DNA of 8,036 bases from assembly GCA_023248365.1 (NCBI GenBank), contig JAHFER010000064.1:1-8036 (forward strand), written 5' to 3'. This document shows, piece after piece, positions 1 through 7,187 of the stretch (positions are counted from its first letter, which is position 1; each line of letters opens with the position of its first letter). Below the pieces are notes generated by a model that was not told the origin of the DNA, ran no database searches, and saw nothing but the letters and a program-made list of their open reading frames with translations. Position numbers and translations under genes: made by a program. Origin of the DNA: Nitrospirota bacterium (GTDB lineage Bacteria > Nitrospirota > 9FT-COMBO-42-15 > HDB-SIOI813).

Positions 1-412
1 TTACCCCTGTGGTGATGGCGGCTGTGTAAGCTTTTGAGTAATCAAGCTGAGCTAATGGAGTGAAAGTAGCGGTGATCCCGTTGTATGTAACTTTACCCGG
101 GATATAAGTATTTCCGGAGGCTAATATAAAAGTTGAAGTAGTGACAGTAGATGGATCCAGTGGCTCAGTAAATGTAACCGCTATAGCTGTATTGACAGAA
201 AAACCAGTGTCATTGTTATCCGGGGTCGTAGAACTTACGTCGGGTGATGTTGTGTCCGGAGCAGTGCCTGTTGTAAAAGTCCATGAGTAGCTGTTTGCCA
301 TTGGGTTTCCGGCGAGGTCTTTTACCCCCGTGGTGATAGTGGCTAAGAATGTTTTGGAGTAATCAAGCGGAGCTGAAGGAGTGAAAGTAGCCGTTGTTTC
401 ATTATAGGTAAC
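1..412 (-). repeat. 321-bp in-gene tandem repeat encoding Ig-like domains
   Basis: The DNA starting at position 1 closely resembles the DNA starting at 322. Both begin TTACCCC followed by a GTGGTGAT block, and both later contain GGAGTGAAAGTAGC. The offset is 321 bp, or 107 codons, matching the protein repeat period of the lipoprotein. By eye the best-matching stretches (about 1-91 against 322-412) are roughly 80% identical at the nucleotide level. That suggests fairly recent duplication or homogenisation between copies. The array probably continues to the left of the window. Confidence 0.75.
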
Positions 413-700
413 CGTACCTCCTATAATATTACTGTCTGTGGCTATTGTAAAAGTCGTAGTATCAATAGTAGTTGGGTTTATAGGTTCAGAGAAAGTCACG
501 GATATCGCAGCATTAACAGCAATTAAAGAGGCATTGTTGGATGGTGTTGTAGAACTAACAGTTGGCTTGGTGTTATCCGGCTCAGAAGCTTTTGGAGAGG
601 TCTTTAACCCTGGTACCTGAGAGCCGCACCCGCTAATTAATATTCCTGAGATAAGTAGTATTATAAAAAAGATAAAGTGAGTGGTTTGTTTAATTTGCAT
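1..700 (-). CDS. Ig-like (Big_5/SbsA-type) repeat lipoprotein, 5' part
   Basis: This gene is read leftward from an ATG at 700-698. The frame stays open for 233 codons to the window edge, so the C-terminus is missing. Residues 1-25 are a lipoprotein signal: a short charged start (MQIKQ), a hydrophobic run at about 9-22, and the lipobox I-S-G-C with Cys25 as the predicted acylated residue. A Thr/Ser/Pro-rich linker (26-45) follows. Then come a full repeat (about 46-152) and most of a second one (153 onward), offset by exactly 107 residues. Each repeat carries 'VSSTTP', an 'xVTF(S/T)EP' strand, 'ATFTP', 'LDYSK' and 'ITTGV', and the complete first repeat ends in 'WTFTTG'. This pattern is typical of bacterial Ig-like domains of the Big_5 (SbsA Ig-like) family. 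Such proteins are usually surface-anchored or periplasmic modules for adhesion or display, often attached to a different C-terminal domain that cannot be seen here. No strong Shine-Dalgarno precedes the ATG, but the signal peptide supports this start. The specific function is unknown. Confidence 0.85.
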   Translation of the reverse strand, partial: MQIKQTTHFIFFIILLISGILISGCGSQVPGLKTSPKASEPDNTKPTVSSTTPSNNASLIAVNAAISVTFSEPINPTTIDTTTFTIATDSNIIGGTVTYNETTATFTPSAPLDYSKTFLATITTGVKDLAGNPMANSYSWTFTTGTAPDTTSPDVSSTTPDNNDTGFSVNTAIAVTFTEPLDPSTVTTSTFILASGNTYIPGKVTYNGITATFTPLAQLDYSKAYTAAITTGV

Positions 701-739
701 TTATATTTAATACTTGCAATTTTTATGCCCAAACAGTTT

Positions 740-769
740 ATAATTAACAAAACATACCTTGTTAGTCAA
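740..769 (-). promoter_or_regulatory. candidate sigma-70 promoter for the lipoprotein gene
   Basis: Read on the minus strand, TTGACT (769-764) matches 5 of 6 bases of the -35 consensus. It is followed after 18 bp by AATTAT (745-740), which matches 4 of 6 of the -10 consensus. The predicted transcript would start roughly 30 nt upstream of the ATG at 700. The surrounding region is very AT-rich, so chance matches are likely. The call rests on sequence resemblance only. Confidence 0.35.
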
Positions 770-802
770 CATATTTTTCTGATGGTAGTTTTTTTAAGGG
801 AA

Positions 803-811
803 TGTTACAAT
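803..811 (+). promoter_or_regulatory. candidate extended -10 promoter for the glycosyltransferase-kinase unit
   Basis: TGTTACAAT fits the extended -10 pattern TGnTATAAT with one mismatch. It lies about 38 bp upstream of the glycosyltransferase ATG at 850. No good -35 hexamer sits at the expected distance, which extended -10 promoters can tolerate. An alternative is the perfect TATAAT at 739-744 with TTGCAA at 714-719, but its 19-bp spacer is long. Both remain candidates. Confidence 0.3.
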
Positions 812-849
812 GGCGCAAAATTTTAATAACAATTAAGAAATAATAAGAC

Positions 850-1590
850 ATGAATAAACAAAGACCAAGCATAAGCCTTATCTTCCCGGCTTACAATGAA
901 GAGGATAACATAGAAAAGGCAGTAGCACAGGCCAGGAAGGTACTTAGCCGGATAGCATCTTCATGGGAGATTATAGTTGTAAATGATGGAAGCAAAGATA
1001 AAACAGGGGACATTATAAATGCATTATCCGGGAGTGATAATCATGTCAGACCTGTGCATCATCCTACCAACTATGGTTATGGTGCGGCAATTAAATCAGG
1101 GATTACTTCTGCCAAATATGACTATGTCTTTTTTTCTGATTCAGATTTGCAGTTTGATCTGAATGAATTACCTGCCTTTATTAAACTGATTAAAGACTGT
1201 GACATAGTTATAGGTTACAGGTCAAAACGCCAGGACCCTTTCAACAGAAAGTTTAATGCGTGGGGATGGAATATGCTTATAAGGATCGTTCTTGGTTTGA
1301 AAGTACATGACATTGATTGTGCTTTTAAATTATTCCGCAGAGAGGTCTTTGATTTGATAAAAATAGATGCAGCAGGGGCAATGGTAAGCGCTGAACTACT
1401 TGTCCAGGCACAGAGATATGGGTTTAGCATCAAAGAACAGCCTGTGACACACTATCCCCGCTTAATGGGAAATCCTACCGGCGCAAATCTCAGGGTTATT
1501 ATCAAGGCATTCAGGGAGTTATTCAGGTTGTATGCAAAATTAAAAAATATAAAACCTGTTAACATTCCTGAATCCCAAAAGACCAGATGA
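850..1590 (+). CDS. DPM1-like family 2 glycosyltransferase
   Basis: This 246-residue protein is a GT-A fold glycosyltransferase of family 2. Its pattern is that of dolichyl/polyprenyl-phosphate mannosyl- or glucosyltransferases, which move a sugar from a nucleotide donor to a lipid phosphate on the cytoplasmic membrane face. Visible motifs are the N-terminal nucleotide-binding strand 'LIFPAYNEEDNI' (10-21), 'EIIVVNDGSKD' (40-50), 'NYGYGAAIKSGI' (74-85), and the metal-binding DXD in 'SDSDLQFD' (Asp97, Asp99). Further on are 'GYRSKR' and 'DIDCAFKLFRREVFD', matching the DPM1-type CGFK.FRR block. It lacks the C-terminal membrane helices of the GtrB/ArnC type, and its length fits the soluble DPM1-like class. 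The acceptor and sugar cannot be told from sequence. Only a weak purine-rich ribosome site precedes the ATG. The stop overlaps the next start (ATGA, 1587-1590), so translation is probably coupled to the kinase. Confidence 0.88.
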   Translation: MNKQRPSISLIFPAYNEEDNIEKAVAQARKVLSRIASSWEIIVVNDGSKDKTGDIINALSGSDNHVRPVHHPTNYGYGAAIKSGITSAKYDYVFFSDSDLQFDLNELPAFIKLIKDCDIVIGYRSKRQDPFNRKFNAWGWNMLIRIVLGLKVHDIDCAFKLFRREVFDLIKIDAAGAMVSAELLVQAQRYGFSIKEQPVTHYPRLMGNPTGANLRVIIKAFRELFRLYAKLKNIKPVNIPESQKTR

Positions 1591-4500
1591 AGTATCCCTC
1601 CACAATTTTACAAAAGACGCTCCTTGCAATATCTATAATCCTTCTTCCAATCGTTATCAGTTTTGTCCTTGACTATGACAGAAATAAAGAACATTTGAAG
1701 ACAGGCGTTTTGCAGGAACTGACTGTTATTGCTGAGGGGATAGAAGGTCAGGTCTACCAGTTCCTTGAGATGTCAAAAAGACGGGCCTATGACTTCTCGA
1801 CTGATGGTTTTTTAAAAGAATCGCTGACAAAGATTAACGCAGGCAATAAAGATGCAGTTTATGCGCTTAATATACACCTTCTTAATGAGAAAAGGCTTGT
1901 TGATGCTACTATCAACCGGATAAATATCATTTCCATGAACGGAAGGGTTATAGCGGCAACTGATGTTTTATCAGTAGGAAAGGATGTCTCAAAAGAGGAC
2001 TTTTTCAGAAAGGGTCTTACCGGTTTAAATATTATAGAGAGTAATCCATCAGAGGAAAGACAGTCTGAGCTTGCTGTTACTTCTGTTGTCACAGACAGAA
2101 ATACCCGCAAGCCTATAGGAATGCTTGTTAATTTTATCTCCCTTTCAGAGCTAAACGAGGTGATGACAGGGGAATTCAGCAAGAAACTTGGAGCGCTAAC
2201 TTCAGACCTCGGCAGGAAGGACACACTCGATGTTTATCTTGTCAATAAAGACCATCTTATGATCTCTGATTCCAGATTTATAAAGGATGCTATTTTAAAA
2301 GTTGGGGTTAATTCATTTCCTGTGAATGATTGTCTGAATACTAATAAAGAATCAAAAGGGTTTTATAAAGACTACCGTGGAGTAGAGGTTGCGGGTTCGT
2401 CTATGTGTATCCCTTCAATGAAGTGGACGCTGCTTGCTGAAATTGATTCAAGCGAAGGGTTTGCGCCTCTTGAGCCTATGCGCAGGAATGCAATGACCGG
2501 CGGAACATTTGTGATTGGCCTGATCCTGCTGTACTCTCTTTATATATTTAAAAAAATGGTTTTGCCGCTCCGCAAAGTCTACACTGCTGCAGAAAACATA
2601 GCCGGTGGAAACTATGATGTTGTAATACCTGTTGAAACAGGTGATGAGATAGGGGTAGTCTCTTCTTCCATTAACAGAATGGCACGGGATATAAAGGAAA
2701 GGACCAAATTACTAGTAGAAAATGAAGGACAGTTGAGTGCCATAATTGATAACTCTGAAGCAGTTATCTACCTCAAGGACAGGGAAGGGCGGTACCTTCT
2801 GATAAACAAGAGATTTGCAGAGTTGTTTCATATAACTAAAGAAGGAATCAAGGGTAAAACAGACTTTGATATCTTTCCGGAAAATATTGCTTCTTCATTT
2901 CGTACAAATGATATTGAGGTCTTAAAGGTAAAACGTCCTGTCAGGTTTGATGAGTCTGTCCCGCAGGAAAACAGCCTTCATTACTACATTTCAATCAAGG
3001 TTCCGGTGTTTGATTCCTGTGGCGTCCCTTTTGCTACTTGCGGTATTTCTACAGACATAACAGAACGAAAACAGATGGAGGATGAGAATAATCTCTTAAA
3101 GAATATATCCATGTCCATAGCAACGTCAGGAGATTTCGACTCTGCATTGAAAGAAGCGCTGGCAAGGATTTGTGAGTTTGCCGGCTGGAGTTTTGGTGAG
3201 GTATGGTTCCCGTGTTCTGATGGGAGTTTCCTTGAATATAGCTCAATATGTTATTACCGGGATGATGATGTAAAGAGGTTCTATGATCTCAGTAAGAATT
3301 ATACCTTCCCGAAGGGTGTTGGGTTACCAGGACGTGTCTGGTTGACAAAGAGAATAGAATGGCTGAAAGATATTACCTCTGATCATACCCAATTTAGCCG
3401 TTCAAAAATTGCTGTGGAGGTTGGTATAAAGGCCTGTCTGGGAGTTCCTATTATTGCAGGTGAGGATGTACTTGCCGTCCTGATATTCTTTATGTCAGAT
3501 CTGCGGGGAGAGGATAAAAAAGTTATAGATATTGTCCGGGCAGTTACGGCTCAGCTTGGTCCTCTATTTCAGCAAAAAAATGCAGAGGACTTGCGCTATG
3601 AAATGCAGCAGCAGCTTATACAGGCACAGAAGATGGAGGCAATCGGCCTGCTCGCAGGCGGTATAGCCCATGACTTTAATAATATTCTTACTGCGATTAT
3701 AGGGTATGGCACAATCCTGCTTATGAAAAGGGAAAGTGATGAACTGATAAAGAAAAACACAGGTAATATCCTTGCCCTTTGTGGTAAGGCAGCCAATCTT
3801 ACACAAGGATTACTTACCTTCAGTAAAAGGCATCAGATGAATATGGATGTTTATAATTTGAATGAGATAATTAAGAGTTCAGGAAAGATGATAGCAAGGA
3901 TTATAGGGGAAGAAATTACAGTTAAAATATCTCTTACTGATAATGAATTAAAGGTGAAGGCTGATTTTTCTCAGATAGAGCAGGTTATGCTGAATCTGGC
4001 TACCAATTCAAAAGATGCCATGCCTGAGGGCTGCATCTTAACATTGTCTACAAGTCTTATAACCCTTGATGAAAAATATATTACTCTTCATGGTTATGGT
4101 GAACCTGGAGATTATGCGCTTATAACCTTCTCAGACACTGGAACAGGAATAGATGAGGAGTTAAAGATGAAGATCTTTGATCCTTTCTTTACAACAAAAG
4201 AGGTAGGCAAGGGGACAGGACTCGGGTTATCCATAGTATTCGGGATAATCAAACAGCACAATGGATTTATAGACGTATACAGTGAACCCGGGAAAGGTAC
4301 AATATTCAATATTTATATTCCAATAACAAAGATGTTAAGCGATAAAAGAATGCCCATTACCTTTTCCATTCAAAAAGAAAAGAAGTTCACTATACTGATT
4401 GCAGAGGATGAAGAGGAAGTCCGTAATGTTATGGCAAATACACTTAGGGAATTCGGGTATAATGTTATAGAGGCGGTTGATGGAGAGGATGCATTAATGA

Positions 4501-4769
4501 AATTCATGGAAAACAAGGACTCTGTTCGACTCTTATTTTTTGATATTGTGCTGCCAAACAAGAATGGAATAGACTCTTATGAAGAGATAAGAAAGATAAG
4601 ACCTGATGTAAAGGTTATTTTTACAAGCGGGTATTCATTGGATATTGAAAAGGTTAACAAGATACAGTTGTATGGCTCGGACTTTATACCCAAGCCTATA
4701 TCACCAACGGTACTTTATAAAAAGGTAAGTCAGGCGTTAAATTCTTTAACGACCCCATCCCCACCCTGA
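1587..4769 (+). CDS. hybrid sensor histidine kinase, Cache-like/HAMP/PAS/GAF/HisKA/HATPase/REC
   Basis: This 1060-residue inner-membrane hybrid kinase has a first membrane helix at about 10-29. A periplasmic sensor of about 270 residues follows, whose size and position suggest a double-Cache domain. A second helix lies at 303-321, then HAMP (about 322-375), PAS (about 380-495, with 'VIYLKDREGRYLLINKRF' and ending 'STDITERK'), and GAF (about 505-662). The HisKA H-box 'GGIAHDFNNI' puts the phosphorylated histidine at His695. The ATPase domain has the N-box Asn807, G1 'DTGTGI' (850-855), F-box 'FDPFFTTK' and G2 'GKGTGLGL'. The C-terminal receiver (about 935-1052) has acidic residues Glu940/Asp941, phosphoacceptor Asp986, Thr1013 and Lys1036. 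All catalytic residues are present, so it should be active. There is no HPt or DNA-binding domain; output probably passes to an unlinked partner. The signal sensed is unknown. The final residues TTPSPP and the stop are encoded by a GC-rich repeat. Confidence 0.92.
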   Translation: MKYPSTILQKTLLAISIILLPIVISFVLDYDRNKEHLKTGVLQELTVIAEGIEGQVYQFLEMSKRRAYDFSTDGFLKESLTKINAGNKDAVYALNIHLLNEKRLVDATINRINIISMNGRVIAATDVLSVGKDVSKEDFFRKGLTGLNIIESNPSEERQSELAVTSVVTDRNTRKPIGMLVNFISLSELNEVMTGEFSKKLGALTSDLGRKDTLDVYLVNKDHLMISDSRFIKDAILKVGVNSFPVNDCLNTNKESKGFYKDYRGVEVAGSSMCIPSMKWTLLAEIDSSEGFAPLEPMRRNAMTGGTFVIGLILLYSLYIFKKMVLPLRKVYTAAENIAGGNYDVVIPVETGDEIGVVSSSINRMARDIKERTKLLVENEGQLSAIIDNSEAVIYLKDREGRYLLINKRFAELFHITKEGIKGKTDFDIFPENIASSFRTNDIEVLKVKRPVRFDESVPQENSLHYYISIKVPVFDSCGVPFATCGISTDITERKQMEDENNLLKNISMSIATSGDFDSALKEALARICEFAGWSFGEVWFPCSDGSFLEYSSICYYRDDDVKRFYDLSKNYTFPKGVGLPGRVWLTKRIEWLKDITSDHTQFSRSKIAVEVGIKACLGVPIIAGEDVLAVLIFFMSDLRGEDKKVIDIVRAVTAQLGPLFQQKNAEDLRYEMQQQLIQAQKMEAIGLLAGGIAHDFNNILTAIIGYGTILLMKRESDELIKKNTGNILALCGKAANLTQGLLTFSKRHQMNMDVYNLNEIIKSSGKMIARIIGEEITVKISLTDNELKVKADFSQIEQVMLNLATNSKDAMPEGCILTLSTSLITLDEKYITLHGYGEPGDYALITFSDTGTGIDEELKMKIFDPFFTTKEVGKGTGLGLSIVFGIIKQHNGFIDVYSEPGKGTIFNIYIPITKMLSDKRMPITFSIQKEKKFTILIAEDEEEVRNVMANTLREFGYNVIEAVDGEDALMKFMENKDSVRLLFFDIVLPNKNGIDSYEEIRKIRPDVKVIFTSGYSLDIEKVNKIQLYGSDFIPKPISPTVLYKKVSQALNSLTTPSPP

Positions 4770-4807
4770 CCCTCCCCTTGAAGGGGAGGGAATTAAGGGA
4801 GGGGGAT
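4752..4807. repeat. GC-rich palindromic intergenic repeat with nested inverted arms
   Basis: The inner stem pairs CCCTCCCC (4770-4777) with GGGGAGGG (4783-4790) around a TTGAA loop. The CTT/AAG bases extend the symmetry to 10 bp per arm. An outer imperfect pair joins ATCCCCACCCT (4757-4767) to AGGGAGGGGGAT (4796-4807). The composition differs sharply from the AT-rich surroundings. It resembles the short C-rich/G-rich palindromes dispersed between genes in many bacterial genomes (REP- or MITE-like); that comparison is from general knowledge, since only one copy is visible here. It overlaps the kinase's stop codon at 4767-4769. The hairpin could slow or end transcription, but no T-tract follows, so it is not a canonical intrinsic terminator. 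Confidence 0.7.
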
Positions 4808-4825
4808 TTCCATCCATCCCATCTG

Positions 4826-4855
4826 TTGACGCTCTGTGATAATTTGTGTTAGTAT
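4826..4855 (+). promoter_or_regulatory. candidate promoter for the ilvBNC operon
   Basis: TTGACG (4826-4831) matches 5 of 6 bases of the -35 consensus. It is followed after 18 bp by TAGTAT (4850-4855), which matches 4 of 6 of the -10 consensus. A competing reading is the extended -10 TGTGATAAT (4835-4843), which has no good -35. Either would put the start of transcription some 10-35 nt before the ilvB ATG. That leaves no room for a leader-peptide attenuator or a T-box after the promoter. Confidence 0.4.
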
Positions 4856-4879
4856 GTAACCAATTTTGAGAGGAAAGTT

Positions 4880-6646
4880 ATGAAAATCAGCGGGGCTGAG
4901 ATACTTATAGAGTCTTTAAAAAAAGAAGGGGTTGATACTGTCTTTGGTATGCCCGGTGGAGTGGTACTACAGATATTTGATGTCCTTTACAATGAAAAGG
5001 ACCTTAAATTCATACTGACCCGCCACGAGCAGGGCGCTGCTCATGCTGCGGATGGTTATGCAAGGGCAAAAGGGAGGCCAGGTGTTGCGCTTGTTACATC
5101 CGGTCCAGGCGCTACAAACACTGTTACTGCTATTGCAAATGCCCACATGGACTCTATTCCACTCATAGTTATCACAGGACAGGTAGCATCAAGGATGATC
5201 GGTAATGATGCCTTTCAGGAGGCTGATATTGTTGGCATTACAAGGCCGTGTACTAAATATAATTTTCTTGTTAAGAGTGTTGATGAACTTGCAATGACTA
5301 TAAAAGAGGCATTTTACATTGCGAGCACCGGCAGGCCAGGACCTGTGCTTTTAGATATTCCAAAAGATATTTCAGGTGCAAGGGCTGATTTTGAATATCC
5401 GGAGAAGGTATCTTTGAGAAGTTATAACCCGACTTATTATGGCAATAAATGGCAGATTAAGCAGGCCGCACAGGCCATAATGAAGGCAAAGAGACCGGTA
5501 ATATATGCAGGCGGTGGTGTTATACTCTCAAATGCCTCTGATGAATTGAAAGAACTCGCAGAAATTAATAAGATTCCTGTTACCCTTACTTTAATGGGAC
5601 TAGGCGGATTTCCAGGCACACATCCTCTTTTTCTGGGTATGCTCGGAATGCACGGAACGTATGCCGCGAATATGAGTATTCATGATTCAGACCTGGTTAT
5701 TGCCATAGGATCGAGGTTTGATGACAGGGTTACAGGAAAGGTTAGTGAGTTTGCGCCAAAGGCGAAGTTTATACACATTGATATAGATCCAACAAACATC
5801 AGAAAGAATATCCATGTAGATATACCTATTGTCGGGGATGTTAAGAATGTACTAATGGAATTAAACAAAGAAATCAGGATGATTGAAGAAAATAAAAATC
5901 AATTAATCAAGGAAAGAGAGCCCTGGTACTCGCAGGTAAAAGAGTGGGAGAAGGAACATCCTCTGACTTATAAAAAGAGTAATAAGATTATAAAGCCGCA
6001 GTACGTTATAGAAAAGATATATGAGCAATCAGGCGGTGATGCTATTGTTGCATCTGATGTAGGACAGCATCAGATGTGGGTAGCCCAGTATTTCAAGTTT
6101 GACAGGCCGAGGACCTCCATTACCTCCGGCGGATTGGGAACCATGGGGTTTGGATTACCAGCGGCCATTGGCGCACAGTTCGCCTGCCCTGATAAACTTG
6201 TTTTTAACGTAGCCGGAGACGGCAGTTTCCAGATGAATTTACAGGAACTCGCAACGATTGCGATAAACAAATTGCCAATAAAGATTGCGATTATAAATAA
6301 TGGGTGTCTTGGAATGGTAAGGCAATGGCAGGAATTATTCTTTAGTCAGCATTATTCAGGAAGTATTCTAAATACCATTCCCGATTTTGTTAAACTTGCA
6401 GAGGCATATGGAATAAAAGGGTTAAGGGCTAAATCCCCGTCAGAGGTAGAGGCGGTAATAAAAGAGGCCATCAGCACAGATGGTCCGGTTTTGATGGACT
6501 TTATTGTAGACCCGGGTGAGAATGTTTTCCCAATGGTTCCGGCAGGCGGCGGGAATGCGGAAATGATTTTTGGAGAACCGGCAAAGGTTGAAAAGGGGAA
6601 GGCAATAGCCAAGAAAGAGAAAAAGAACTCAGTGCTTCCGGCGTAG
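4880..6646 (+). CDS. ilvB: acetolactate (acetohydroxyacid) synthase, catalytic subunit
   Basis: This cytoplasmic enzyme uses thiamine diphosphate (ThDP) and FAD. It condenses two pyruvates to 2-acetolactate, or pyruvate with 2-oxobutyrate to 2-aceto-2-hydroxybutyrate. That is the first common step to valine, leucine and isoleucine. The 588 residues match the family length. The N-terminal ThDP pyrimidine domain holds the catalytic Glu50 in 'RHEQGAAHAADGYARA'. 'GQVASRMIGNDAFQEAD' (101-116) is the typical AHAS block. The central FAD domain contains 'GSRFDDRVTGK' (277-287). The C-terminal domain has 'GGLGTMGFGLPAAIGA' (417-432), the ThDP/Mg motif from Gly446-Asp447-Gly448 to Asn473-Asn474, and 'GMVRQWQELFF' (478-488), which separates true AHAS from pyruvate oxidase relatives. 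A good ribosome site (GAGAGGA, 4868-4874) precedes the ATG. The last 20 residues form an unusual lysine-rich tail (7 Lys). The regulatory subunit follows 13 nt after the stop. Confidence 0.97.
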   Translation: MKISGAEILIESLKKEGVDTVFGMPGGVVLQIFDVLYNEKDLKFILTRHEQGAAHAADGYARAKGRPGVALVTSGPGATNTVTAIANAHMDSIPLIVITGQVASRMIGNDAFQEADIVGITRPCTKYNFLVKSVDELAMTIKEAFYIASTGRPGPVLLDIPKDISGARADFEYPEKVSLRSYNPTYYGNKWQIKQAAQAIMKAKRPVIYAGGGVILSNASDELKELAEINKIPVTLTLMGLGGFPGTHPLFLGMLGMHGTYAANMSIHDSDLVIAIGSRFDDRVTGKVSEFAPKAKFIHIDIDPTNIRKNIHVDIPIVGDVKNVLMELNKEIRMIEENKNQLIKEREPWYSQVKEWEKEHPLTYKKSNKIIKPQYVIEKIYEQSGGDAIVASDVGQHQMWVAQYFKFDRPRTSITSGGLGTMGFGLPAAIGAQFACPDKLVFNVAGDGSFQMNLQELATIAINKLPIKIAIINNGCLGMVRQWQELFFSQHYSGSILNTIPDFVKLAEAYGIKGLRAKSPSEVEAVIKEAISTDGPVLMDFIVDPGENVFPMVPAGGGNAEMIFGEPAKVEKGKAIAKKEKKNSVLPA

Positions 6647-6659
6647 GAGATAATTTTTC

Positions 6660-7181
6660 ATGCAGCATATAATAAGTATTTTAGTTGAAAATAAATTCGG
6701 TGTACTTTCCAGGGTTGCAGGACTTTTTAGCGGCAGGGGATTTAACATTGAGAGCATATCCGTTGGGACTACTATGGATGCTTCAACGTCACAGATAACA
6801 ATAGTGACAAAAGGTGATGAACGTATAATCGAACAAATAATAAAGCAGTTGAACAAACTGATTGATGTAATAAAGGTAGTTGACCTCTCTGAGAAAGATT
6901 ATATAGTGCGTGAAGCAGCGCTTATAAAAATTCATACCAGCAGGTCAGAAGACAGGAGTGAGGCGCTTAGAATTACGGAGATATTCAGGGCCAGGGTGGT
7001 TGATTCCACACCAACCTCATACACAATTGAGATTACCGGGGATGAGAATAAGATTGATGCGATTCTTAATCTGCTCCGTCCTCTTGGAATAAAGGAGATT
7101 GTAAGAACAGGAAAGATAGCAATAGCAAGGGAAGATATGAAAGTACCGGCAATCCAGGAGGTAAAAAAACTGCGGGCGTAG
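6660..7181 (+). CDS. ilvN: acetolactate synthase, regulatory (small) subunit
   Basis: This 173-residue ACT-domain subunit (IlvH/IlvN type) binds the catalytic subunit, raises its activity and confers feedback inhibition by branched-chain amino acids, chiefly valine. The N-terminal ACT domain spans about 3-76 and opens with 'ISILVENKFGVLSRVAGLF', 'GRGFNIESISVG' and 'TSQITIVTKGDE'. Asn11, Gly14, Ser17 and Asn29 occupy the positions of the E. coli IlvH valine site, where substitutions give valine resistance. The enzyme is therefore inferred to be feedback-sensitive. The C-terminal half (about 80-165) is the ALS small-subunit C-terminal domain, including 'REAALIKIH', 'FRARVVD' and 'EIVRTGKIAIAR'. 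The ribosome site AGGAGA (6645-6650) overlaps the ilvB stop codon TAG (6644-6646), so the two subunits are probably translated in a coordinated way. Length and start agree with the family. Confidence 0.96.
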   Translation: MQHIISILVENKFGVLSRVAGLFSGRGFNIESISVGTTMDASTSQITIVTKGDERIIEQIIKQLNKLIDVIKVVDLSEKDYIVREAALIKIHTSRSEDRSEALRITEIFRARVVDSTPTSYTIEITGDENKIDAILNLLRPLGIKEIVRTGKIAIAREDMKVPAIQEVKKLRA

Positions 7182-7187
7182 GTTAAA

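Noticed and set aside
438..620. Plus-strand 60-codon reading frame with a hydrophobic-looking N-terminus
   Set aside because: It is antisense to the Ig-like lipoprotein, whose frame has a clear lipobox and repeated domain motifs. The valine- and isoleucine-rich content is the mirror of Thr/Ser-rich repeat codons.
811..824. Possible sigma-54 promoter (TGGCGC element) before the glycosyltransferase
   Set aside because: The -24-like TGGC is present, but the required GC dinucleotide at the -12 position is missing.
3049..4561. Several minus-strand reading frames of 63-80 codons inside the histidine kinase
   Set aside because: All are antisense to a kinase with intact catalytic motifs, and none has a recognisable domain, ribosome site or independent context.
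4770..4795. Canonical Rho-independent terminator after the kinase gene
   Set aside because: A strong GC stem is present, but it is followed by AATTAAGG rather than a run of T, and the stem belongs to a larger palindromic repeat. It is therefore reported as a repeat.
5180..5200. Alanine (Ala103) in place of the proline linked to herbicide sensitivity in acetolactate synthase
   Set aside because: Alanine at this place occurs in ordinary bacterial enzymes such as E. coli IlvI, so it is natural variation rather than a resistance mutation.
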